64,000 nt of DNA from Effrenium voratum. Lineage: Eukaryota; Sar; Dinophyceae; Suessiales; Symbiodiniaceae. The stretch is from NCBI GenBank assembly GCA_963377175.1, contig CAUJNA010000180.1, positions 297,633 through 361,632 on the forward strand, given 5' to 3'. A program made the translations under genes and the position numbers. The notes below the pieces were generated by a model. That model had not been told where the DNA came from. It ran no database searches and saw only the letters and a program-made list of their open reading frames with translations. Below, one piece after another: positions 24,237-34,300 of this stretch. The first letter of the stretch is position 1, and every line of letters begins with the position of its first letter.

Positions 24237-24860
24237 TGAGCATGTGGAAACCTGAGCCTTCATGGGCTGACCGTGGCAGTGGCCTGAAACTCTGAACACA
24301 TGAGCCACGTAGGCTGACTGTGCTGAAACTTCAAGTGCTGTTTGCCAGGGCTGACAACATGCCAGCACTCTGCATGTTGTTTTGGCACTCTTGGCAAACT
24401 TGCCAGTCCTTCTGTAGCTTGAGAACACTCTTCACAGTCTGCAGCAATCATTTCAAAAACTGGCAGCAGGTGGTCTTGGTGAAAAAGGACACTCAAGTCA
24501 GCTTGGCTGTGCCTGGCCTTGCAAACGGGTGTGCATGCCTGTGTGGAAGGCATGAGCCGTAAAGGCTGGACATGAGCTTTCAAGCTGGTTGAACATGAAC
24601 ACCAAGGGCTGCATGAAAGTGATCCTTGCAGGCTGACTGGGCGAGAGCTCAAAAGCTGAGTCAATATGAGTCATGGCTGGCTTAACATGAGCCTTACAAG
24701 GCTGAAGGAACATGAGCCTTAGAAGCTGAAGGAACATGAGCCTTAGAGGCTGGCAAAATATAAGCCTTGAAGGCTGACTGAGCACGAGGGCTGGTTGAAC
24801 ATTGAACATGAGCCCCAGTGGCTGACTGAGCACAAGCCTCAAGGGCTTGCTGAAAATGTG
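24237..24860 (+). repeat. degenerate tandem repeat, GAACATGAGCCTTAGAAGGCTGA type
   Basis: Variants of GAACATGAGCCTTAGAGGCT recur with spacing of about 25-35 bases, clearest between 24,660 and 24,840. In one minus frame this gives repeated QPLRLMF text, which is not evidence of a protein. It lies between the two degenerate genes, just upstream of the acceptor at 24,178, and is probably intronic or intergenic. Confidence 0.7.
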
Positions 24861-25052
24861 TGGCACATGATAAACAAAAAACTTGGTGCTTTAGTTTTCA
24901 CCAACGCCACAGCCAGCCAACCAGCTGGCTCCTCTGTCACCTTGCGCTCAAGCAGCTTAGCTTGATTGCTTTGTTCTGGCCCTCTTCCTCACAGGCTCCT
25001 GAGCTTGGTGGTGGCCTCCAGCAGCATGTCCCCTGTCTCTACAGCTTTGCAG

Positions 25053-26810
25053 TTAACCAGGCAAGGTATCTCCATTTTGCCTATAGCGATTGGCTTTCTG
25101 ACCACATTGACCTCCCACCCACCAGAAAGGGCGCAACATGCACTGCTCTGGTGCCGGCTTTGCAAAGTCTGGCCACAACTTGGGCTGGGACACTGTGAAG
25201 ACATCCTTGCCACACACAAGCTTGGGGAGCCTGCTTGCAGCAGGGTCCTTGCAAAGGCTGACTGCACCAATGGGCATCAGCACTAACTGCTTGGCTTTGA
25301 ACTTCTTCTGGCTGACAAGAGGGTGGTCGCTGAATATGATGCCCTCTTCTAAAGGCTGCTTCCCATTCATGAATGCTTGCACCAGGGCTAGCTGAGCCTT
25401 GCTCACTGCCTCCATCTCTTGCAAAGCTTCTGAGTTTTGTGGCAACAGCCCCTTGGCAACAGAGCTTGGGAAAGCTGTCTGTTCTTTCTGCTTGCTAGGC
25501 CTCATGCCCTTCAAGTTGTCCAGCTTGACCACCACTTCCTCTGCAGCCCCTAGCAAGGGTGTGTAAACAAAGAGAGCACCTTCATTGTCAACCTTCACAA
25601 CCTTCAGCACTTTACCACCTTGCTGGCTGCAAGTGTACAAGTTGCCAATTGTGATGCGCTTATTCAGCACAAGTGCAGGGCAGGGCTGCTTTCAAGCAAG
25701 TTCTCTGGCAAGCCTGCATCCTTCTTGGCTTTGGAGGCTGCAGGCTGGCTTTTCATGTGCAGTCACACTGCTTGCCTTTGGTTGCTTGATCTCCTCTGCA
25801 AAAGCCTTGCTGATGGCAGCAATGATGGGCCATCCAGCTGGCTCTCCGCCTCCACCTTGGCCAGCATCTGCACACTCTTCATCTTGTCCACATCACTCTT
25901 TGTCAGCAACTTGCTGATCCCATCACAATGCTTGGGTGAGGTAAGTTGGGTGCAAAGCACTGCAGCCCTCAAGAAAGGAGGCATGGAGGTCTTCATCTTG
26001 AACTCTTGATAGGTAATGCTGGAAAAGAACTCTTCACCAATCAGCAAGGAATGCCCATATGACTTGCTGACTTCCTTCAAAAATGTGATCAAAGGAAACT
26101 TGTCCCCGCCACCATATAGCCTGACATAGTGTCCTATGGTGGGCAAATAGCTTGCACACCTGGGCTGCCCTGCTGCAGCCTGTTGCACTGCCTTGTTCAG
26201 ATCTTTGCACAAGCTGTAGTTCTGGGCAATCGTACATAGCAGGCAAGGCTGGGAAGACATCTCCCACCTCATAGCTGATCACCAGCCACTGCCAGCCTTC
26301 TCTGCAAAGCTTTTCAAAAATGTGTCCTTCACCCTTGCCCTCCGCCACCTGTTGCATGCTCAGGCTTTTTCCACCTGGGGACATGCAGTTTCCCTGCACT
26401 GCCCTGAAGAAAGCAGTGCTGCACCCACAGTCAAATACCTCTCTGACCCTTTGCATTCTGCCAACATCCCTGAGCTGTGTTTCTGCAAGGCCACATTGGC
26501 ATCCAGTTGCTTCTGCCTCTTGCTGGGCTCCACTGCCATTTCAAAGCAAACAGAGCTGGCAGCCAAGAGGTCTTCCTTCAAGCCCACAGATACCATTTGC
26601 TGTCCCTTGCTGTGAACATCATAGGCATTCACCATTGTGCCTCCTCTGTTCATGGGGTGTGTCAAAAGTGCACTCGGGGCTAGCGCCTGCTTGTAAGCCA
26701 GGCTGTTGCTGAGCAAGGTTTGTGAGATCATACTGACTTTGGTGTTCAGCTCCATTCTGCTGCCTCCATGTCAAGAATCCTCTGCACCTCCTCAACCACA
26801 TGCTTTGCAA
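25053..26810 (-). pseudogene. frameshifted copy of a dinoflagellate multicopy protein of unknown function (main part)
   Basis: Protein-like text continues across several frames: KHVVEEVQRILDMEA, then ALLTHPMNRGGTMVNAYDVH, SKGQQMVSVGL, CREGWQWLVISYEVGDVFP, YVRLYGGGDKFPLITFLKEV, CTQLTSPKHCDGISKLLTKS and finally a frame with LNKRITIGNLYTC and RPFWWVGG. From memory this matches a family repeated many times in Symbiodiniaceae genomes and annotated only as hypothetical; no function is known to me. At least five frame changes are needed, including near 26,760, 26,440 (one G missing after GTGGG), 26,240 and 25,850, so this copy is probably dead. Introns could explain one of them but not all. It is in the same orientation as its neighbours. 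Confidence 0.6.
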
Positions 26811-27066
26811 GCATGGCTGGTTGCAACTGGCTGCTGGCAGCCTCTACTTCTTTATTGTTGCATGAATGATGGCTCTTTGCTGATCAAGCACAGCCCAGCC
26901 TGCGCACACAGCCTACCCAATGAACCACCCGGGCCTCTTGAGCTGACAGCAAGCCATGAGCTGAACTGTTAGCTGACTCTGTGCGAATGGCAAGTTCACC
27001 TGCTAGACTGGCAACACAGGCAATGCTTTTTGAGCATTGCCACCACACATGGCAATTGGCACTTAC

Positions 27067-27299
27067 ACGTGCAAAGCTACCCAGACTTCACACGTGCTGC
27101 CTTCATAGTCATCACATTTGCAAGCCTTACACACGGCCTTGCATTTGGCCATGTCACTTCTGCTGAGCCATTCTTCTAAGCAAAGCATCCAGCATGACAA
27201 GCAGGCGTGGTCCTGTGAGAACACTGCAAGTGCATCTTTCAACTGTTGCGCAGAGAACTTGGAAGGCAGGACTTGCTGCAGCTCCTTGGCAACATCCAT
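27067..27299 (-). pseudogene. probable first exon of the multicopy family gene
   Basis: ATG at 27,299 opens a frame reading MDVAKELQQVLPSKF, a cysteine-rich part (CKAVCKACKCDD) and CEVWVAL, up to a consensus GT donor (CACGT|GTAAGTG) at 27,066. The start is supported by the spliced-leader-like sequence about 27 bases upstream. The next exon probably begins near 26.8 kb. Because the downstream part is frameshifted, it is listed as a pseudogene although this exon itself is open. Confidence 0.5.
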
Positions 27300-27325
27300 A
27301 GCTGGGGCTCGTGCGAAGGTGCCTT

Positions 27326-27341
27326 CTTGAGCCACTATAGC
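27326..27341 (-). other. possible relic DinoSL at a gene start
   Basis: Minus strand GCTATAGTGGCTCAAG against the leader's GCCATTTTGGCTCAAG: 13 of 16 match, including the last nine bases TGGCTCAAG. It follows a pyrimidine-rich acceptor (GGGTTTTTCAG) and precedes the ATG of the next gene by 26 bases, exactly where a genome-integrated cDNA would carry an old leader. Recycling of spliced-leader cDNAs is established in dinoflagellates; that this is one is an inference. Confidence 0.5.
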
Positions 27342-27344
27342 GCT

Positions 27345-27560
27345 GAAAAACCCATCAAAAACATGATGCTAATTTTTAGCTAATTATTAGCTAGTGACCT
27401 GCTAATTCTTAGCTAGATTCCATCAAAATTATGTTAATTAGCTAATAGTTATAATTTGCTGAAGAGCTTGCAATAATTAATTAGGCAAATTAGTATGGCC
27501 TTAGCATGGCTTTAACATAGTGCTAATATAGTGCTGCTAATTGACTATAAAAAATATAAC
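27345..27560. repeat. AT-rich palindromic stretch of GCTAAT/ATTAGC words
   Basis: AGCTAATTATTAGCT and many further GCTAAT or ATTAGC words lie directly upstream of the minus-strand gene start at 27.3 kb. The composition changes sharply at both ends. It may be a 5' flanking region; no TATA box is claimed, since dinoflagellates generally lack one. Confidence 0.55.
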
Positions 27561-27604
27561 TCCTAGCAATTGCGCAGCCCATCTAAGCAAAGCCATTCCT
27601 GATG

Positions 27605-27770
27605 GTGCGCGCACGTGCGTGCGTGCGTGCATGCGTGCATGCGCGCAAGCGCGCGGCAGGGGGGGGCGGCGCGCGGGCACGCGGGTGCGCGCGGGCACGG
27701 GGGTGGGTTGGATGGGCGGGTGGGTGTGGGTGGGTGGGTGTGGATGGGTGTGTGTGCGTTGTTGGGTAGG
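27605..27770 (+). repeat. GC- and GT-rich simple sequence
   Basis: GCGTGC units, then a G run, then GGGT/GGGTGT units. The long open frames here, on both strands, are composition artefacts. Confidence 0.8.
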
Positions 27771-28226
27771 TGGTTGTGCTTACCGCTCTTATCCGCCATC
27801 CATCGCGTCCATCCATCCAGCCCGCGCGGACATGCGAGGCCGGCGCGCGGAGCACTACGATCACAGAATATCCCAGCATTCAATGCATTTGTTTGTGGGC
27901 AGAAAGGGTTCTCTGCTAAATAGGCTCACAGCCATTGCAGATGGAGAATGACACATGATGGCACTGTAAGTTGATGACTGGCTCTCTGCGTAGCGCACCC
28001 TGATGAACCATACCAAAACCGGTATGCTTGTTTGTCCGTTACCCACATAAGCCAATTCGAACTACGCCGCCTCCGCAACGCAAAGTGGGTCGCCAGCTTT
28101 GTGGACAACTAGCCAGCCCGAACGCCAAATTGACCATAGGCTACCGAGAGCAGGGCTGTGGGAAATGACCACCTCTGTGATACAACAGAAGGGCTTCCAA
28201 AAGATCGGGAGATTCCCTTGTAATTA

Positions 28227-28396
28227 TCACAGAGACCAAGAGTGATTGCACAAACAAGGCCAATATGTCCGCCCCGTCCGAGGTTTCGATCCAAGGCACT
28301 GGATGGCCAACTGCCCCAAGGGCTGCGCCACCGTGGCGCGCCACCCAAAGCGCCCAAGCAGCGCGCGGATTTCCTCGGCGCCAGAGACCAAGAAGC
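28227..28396 (-). CDS. methyltransferase exon 10, C-terminal part (GRFGWRATVAQP)
   Basis: After CTCCCGAG|G the frame reads RFLVSGAEEIRALLG, then RFGWRATVAQPLG, the family's final GW block, and TGRTYWP, like its YGR element. The frame stops with TGA at 28,227-28,229. A GT shortly before (CCTT|GTTTGT) could start another intron, so the true C-terminus is uncertain. Confidence 0.7.
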
Positions 28397-31300
28397 CTCG
28401 GGAGCCGAAGCGGGCCCCGGATTCCTCCGAAAAACAAGCTGACCACGGGACCACTCGCTCAACCAGGAGAATCACTTTAAGTTGATGTTTGAGAGGGTTC
28501 CCTACATTTCTCGTTTAAACCTCACACCTCAATTTGGCTCAAAAGGAAATTTTAAAAGCCGCCATAAAGGGGAACTATAGGAAGCCCTGAGGCGGGTAGG
28601 AAAAAGGGAACGAATTCTGCTTCCCGAAAAAACAAGTGACAGGCGTGTTGCGCTTTCCAACTCAAAAAAGCTGGGCCCCTGGAAAAGCAGATTGCGGTTT
28701 CCTTCAAGGAGAAGCGCTGTCGGGTTAGTTGAGCCACAACGCCTGACTCCGTCGTCAAGAGCCAATGGTTATTGCTTCATGCAGCCCCCAAATATGGGCC
28801 TTCACCAACCAACAACACAGGTTCATTGCGCGGCGCACTTCGATGGTTGGCGCAGAGGTGCGGTGCATGGAGGTGGTGTTCTCCTTCATGTCGGCCCCCA
28901 CGAAGGTGGCGGTCATCCTAGACCCAGCGCAGGCCTCGGGGAAAAACAACAAATAAGGGATGGGACTGGTTGTGACACGCCAAAATCATAGTTTTGGAAA
29001 TTCTTTCTTTCTGTGATACTGACACAAGTCATTCCCATGACTCACTTGCGAAATTTCAACAGGGAAACCCTGAAACATGCTTGGTGGAGACAACCCCCGA
29101 CCTACATGATGCACATCAAAGAGTTCCCAGTTAAAATGCAAACCCGTGTGTTTCTCGAGAAAGGTACTTCAAGAATGACTACCCTGGGAGGAACTCGAAA
29201 GGGGGATGCAACTGCGCTAGGCCCATGTCACAATTTCCACATCCAACTCCCAACACCCCTTCCGCATGCCACGTTTTCTTTCAACCAAATCAATTTTCAT
29301 GGACTTCCCCGGCCAAGTACCCCGAACTAAACAGTAAGAACCCCAGCCGGTAATACTTACTTACTTGCTTACTTACTTACTTACTTACGGACACGGGGGG
29401 TTACTTACTTGCTTACTTACTTGCTTACTTCCTTGCTTACTTACTGACGGACCTGCTTGGGGTGGGGGGTGGGGGGGTTAGTTAGTTTGTTTGTTACTTA
29501 GTTAGTTACTTAAACTTACTTACTGGGACCGCGGCTCCACGCGGGCAAGAGGCCCCGACCTAGAAAGCGTAACGCGTGCAAAATTTGGCGACTTCTGCCC
29601 GAACATGGAACTGAAAAGAAAGCTCAGAGAGCGCGCCGACGAGCCGAGCCCGGGACCACCCGCTTCAGAGACGGACGCGCGACCACTGGGCCACAGAAGC
29701 TGCGGCGGGGCCCCGCCGCGCCCGCGGTTAGTTGGTTACTTACTTACGGACCTAGGTTCCTGATAGAACTGATAGCCTCTCCCCAAACTCTGGATGGTAT
29801 CTAACATTCCTTGATTTTATTCGAAAGGTTGGCCTGTTTCCTTTTCACCCATGTTTTGTTTGAGAAACCTCTCTGATTATCTGCATGTTCTGAGAAGAAG
29901 GCTATGGTTGGGAACAAAATCTTAGGGGCAATGGCTCCCAGCTGGGGTCGCAAAAGGCCATCACTGTCCTGGCAACTGACCGCTAACGTTACGTACCCTG
30001 CCCCTTGAAGTAGGGTGATGCATGAACTCGTGGATCACTGGATTCCGACATCAACCTTGGTCAAGGTCTGAACAATTGCCGTGCATTGGGGGAAATCGAA
30101 ACCGATTTGGGAGGAGGCATTTGTTCCTTCTGCACATTTGCAGGAAGTACCCCTTGAGAAACACCCTTCAAGTAGACTACTTCGCAGCCCGAAGCGGCCC
30201 AGTGGCTAACTGGGACACCTTGGCCAGTAGTGCGTGCACCTCCGGCTCAGTGAGGTATCCCGTAAGACCTGGAAAAAGCACACGTGCCGGGGGTCACTCA
30301 TAACATGGCAACACGCCTAAAGGTTTTATGCCCGTCCCATGAATCAGTTTGGCAACCAATGCTGCCGGCCTTTGCCTTTCCTTTTAGGCCACATGCTTGC
30401 CTCCCTTCCTTTTCTTGGGAAGAAAACCAAGCAGGCGGCCTGTTCAACCCCAAAGCCCGTTCCTCGAACAAAATAATAATGTTATGACCCTCAGAGATAG
30501 GCAATCACTGAAAATCAGCAAAAAGATAAAAAATACAGACGCGGAAACAAACAAAAAACAACACAAAAAACAAAAAAAAGAACAAACTGCAGCCAGAAAC
30601 ACTTCAGGGGCAGACCAGGTATCCAAAATGTGCAAAAACACGAGGAAAAAAACAAAAAAAATAACAAACAAAATGCAGCCCGGGACACTTCAGGGGCAGA
30701 CCAAGCATGCAAAATGTGTAAAGACACGAGGAAAAAAACAAAAAAAGAACAAAAAAAGAACAAATAAACAACAAAATGCAGCCCGGGACACTCCAAAATG
30801 TGCAAAAACACGAGGAAACAAACACAAAAAAACAAAAAAAACATGCAGCCCGGGACACTTCAGGGGCAGACCAGGCATCCAAAATGTGCAAAAACACGAG
30901 GAAAAAAACAAAAAAAAGAACAACAAAGAACAAACAAAGAACAAACAAAGAACAAACAAAGAACAAAATGCCGCCCGGGACACTTCAGGGGCAGACCAGG
31001 CATCCTTGTTTCCCTCTTTCTGTGCATGCGTGTTGTTTGTTTTCTGATTTTTGTCTGTTTGTTTTCTGTTTTTTTGTGTTGTTTTTCCCCCGGGGTGTTT
31101 TTTTTTTTTTTTTTTTTTTTCCAGTGTGTATTTTTGGTTTGTATTGTTTTTGTTTTTGATTGTTTTTTGTATCTTTTGTGTATTTCCCAGTTATTGCCTC
31201 AGTGAAAGTCTTAATAATAATGATAAAAGTAAAGACAAAAATATTAAAAATAATAATAAATAATAATAATAATTTAGGAAAAAACACGCAACTTTGTTTA

Positions 31301-34300
31301 TTGCTATTTTTGTTTTCGGCTTTCCTTCCGTTTATCTGGGTTTGTTCAACAATGAACCATGTGAGATAAGTATTCCCGGCCGATCCCTTCATCCCTTCGG
31401 ATTTATATCCACCAGCCTCCGCCACAAGAATTCATTGCTGTGTCCATCCGCCCTTTGACTTGGACCCCTCTTTGATTTGGGGCTCCCCTTTGAGCCAATA
31501 ACTCGGACCTGTTCATCCGCCCGGTTCTTGTCCAGCACGCCGTCAGGGTTCCCTATATTTCTCCGAGAACATCCCCTACAGATGACAAACCCAAAGGTGA
31601 TGCTTGAAACCCTACGCAGCCCGGCGCCTTCCAGCAGAAAGGTCGCCGGTGCCGTCGGCCGGAAGCCCGCGGCTTCCAGCTGTGGCGCCCAAAGCTCTGT
31701 GCTGAGGTTGGCGCAAACGGACGAAAGCCGCGCGATGGGCATGTGGGACTTCAACAGCTCTGCCTGGAAACTGTTTCACCCCCCAAACTAACAAAGGGCA
31801 CTCAGGAGACTCAGGGTACCATTTCAAAGCCCTTGAAAGGTGATGTATCGGGGTTGCTCCGACGAGCCTTTTTGCAAAGGAAAGCAACAGCTCCGCCGCA
31901 CAAAGCAAAGAAAAGCCGCATAGCACAAAGGAAAACACGCATGTGGTTTCATTTCAGGGGGATGAAACCGGAAGAGGAGCAGATTGTGGTTGTTCTAAAG
32001 GGAAACCTGTAGCTAAATTGCAGGAAAGCCATACCAACCAACAACACATAGCCGTCCATGTCTTGCTCATTTGCTCATCCCTAACTGCTAGCCATTTTTC
32101 AAACGAATCTTCTGGCCCGATTAGTATAACTCACCTGCCTCATTTAAGGAATCCCCTAGAACAGCGGCCATTTATCATTAGCTCCTGGAACCCCCAGGTA
32201 AGCTCGCTAGAACTTGTGCAGAATCATGGTTTCGTCGCCTGAGGAATAACTTCCCAATCCTTTCCAAGGATCCCACCTGAGGGGCATGGCTGGTTTGTGA
32301 AACAAACGATGCTTGAACGGAATGGGAACCACCAGCAGCGGCCCTTGGCTTTGCAGTGGGCCTTCGCATCCAGCACTTCCTTGAAGTCCACCTGAAGAGG
32401 GGGGAGTCTGGGAAGCGGCACAGGACTCCCTAGATTCCCACAAGGAAACTTACTTTAAAACTTGACCTCAAAGGTGATATCCAAAGCAGCCAAATCGTCA
32501 TGAACAGTGAGAAGCGTTTTACGGCAATCGTTTTTTTGCTCCTCATAGCAACAGGTCCTGATTCTCACTCGCGAGGAAACCAGAGGCCCGCCCTGACAAT
32601 TCCTTGTTAGAAGAGGTTCTGATTGAAGCTTGGGGCGGGGATGGGATGTTCTCTCTTCTTGATGCTGTTGAAACCAAAATACTAAAACCGAAAGCTCGAG
32701 TCGTTCGCATTGCGGACGCCGCAAATATGCCAAAGTCCACAAGGGGCGGTAAAGGCCACCAGACAGCTGGGTTGGGCTAGCAGACCTGAAAATTGAGAGA
32801 CGGGATCTGAATGAAGCTGCAATCTGGAACCGAGCCGTACCAGATCACATAAGGGACCCCCCTAAGAAAGTGGCATTCATTCTATTGTTTTCGGTCAACT
32901 GCAATCCTTTCTGAAATCGCGATGCGCTTTGCCCAGAATTGTGTAGTCCAAAAATATGCTTCGCGGTTTCCATTCAAGCAAGGCCAACAAGGGGGCCGCC
33001 CAAAACACTTTTTCTTGATCACCTTTCAACCACCAAGGGGTATGTCCAACTGACCAGCGCCCAAAACTTATTGACTTTGGTCCTACCAACACGGTTATGA
33101 TGGTTTACAACTGTCAACCATGCAAAAAACAAGTAGGAATACATCCACTACAATGGCCCTTTTAGCGCTCAAGTGTTTTCACACCGATGCGTAATTGTTG
33201 TCACAAAACTGATCCATCGTTCCTTTGGATTGGCTTGCTCGTTCCTGGCAAGGATCCTTGAAAAAAAGAGGGAGGGAGGAATTGACCCGCCGGTCAAAAG
33301 ATAACCAGCTTCAGATAGAATTCGATTTGACGCAAAAGGCCACTCAACAAACAACGTGTTTGCTTGTGCTGCCCAACACAAAAGGCCAGCGGCCATGGGG
33401 GGAAAAAACAACGAGGGACCCTTCCCAAAAGAAAACACACAAATACAAATGGGTGGAATCCACTGGGCAGCTCGGCCAAGCACATGGCCAGAGCGTGGAC
33501 AGATTGAGCTTTCCGCGTCATAGCTCGGCCAGGCGGATCTAGTCCACAGGAAGTGAAGCCCTTTGCTCATGGAAACATGAAGGACACCCAAAAGGACAAC
33601 CGATGGTCAAGCCTGGCAATGATGAGGTATCAGTTTGCTGATGTCAAACAGAGAAAGCTGCAAACCCAACAAGGGCACAAGGTCGAAAAGGTAAGGCAAC
33701 AAGTCTGGCAATGAGTTCCGGTTCCCGCCTCATAAACGGGGACGTCCTTCAAGACCTCCAGGCGATAGGCCCGGGTGTCCAGCCCGGCCCCAAGGATCAC
33801 CAACTGGGCCTTTGCGCGAACGTTCGGCGGTGTGCTCGCCCCGACAACATAATGTCTAACATGATGGACGTGTCCAAAGTGCCTTTGGCGATTTTGGACA
33901 AAGAATTGCAAAGGGAAAGCCACTCGTTGGAGGAATGCGCAAATGAGTGTCATTTTGTGAGGTATTCATAGGCACACCGCTCATTTGCGGCTTTCCCTGT
34001 GCCACATAGGCCAAGCCTGCTGTAACAAGAGGTGCATAGTCCTTGAACATCCCTTCGGCCAATATTAAAGCCGTGACGTAGACAAGTTTTAGGAAATTAT
34101 CTCGAATCTCAACATGTACACAATCATGTGAACTAGCTCCTTGAAACTGGACGCCGCCTAGACCGCAGGGTTCCTTGACCCAGCACGATGCCTATGATTC
34201 TGGTTGATGAAGTGCCTCCATTCATTTCTGAACGGTCGAGTCACCTTTGAGGAAACATGTGCGTTCTTCTGAGCTACTTAGTGAGACAACACGCATGGGT

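Noticed and set aside
28246..28485. Plus-strand frame with HWMANCPKG, resembling half a zinc knuckle
   Set aside because: It lies opposite methyltransferase exon 10; the first two cysteines are missing and no partner exon exists.
28765..28956. Plus-strand frame with coding-like codons (EVVFSFMSAPTKVAVIL)
   Set aside because: It is the shadow of methyltransferase exon 9 on the minus strand, which has in-phase partners and a better acceptor.
33992..34052. Possible extra methyltransferase exon reading MFKDYAPLVTAGLAYV on the minus strand
   Set aside because: It can be joined in phase, but the order would be wrong: the exon at 35.8 kb already supplies the DPFA block and the exon at 34.9 kb the VRSRWIDE block, which must precede the SAM motif.
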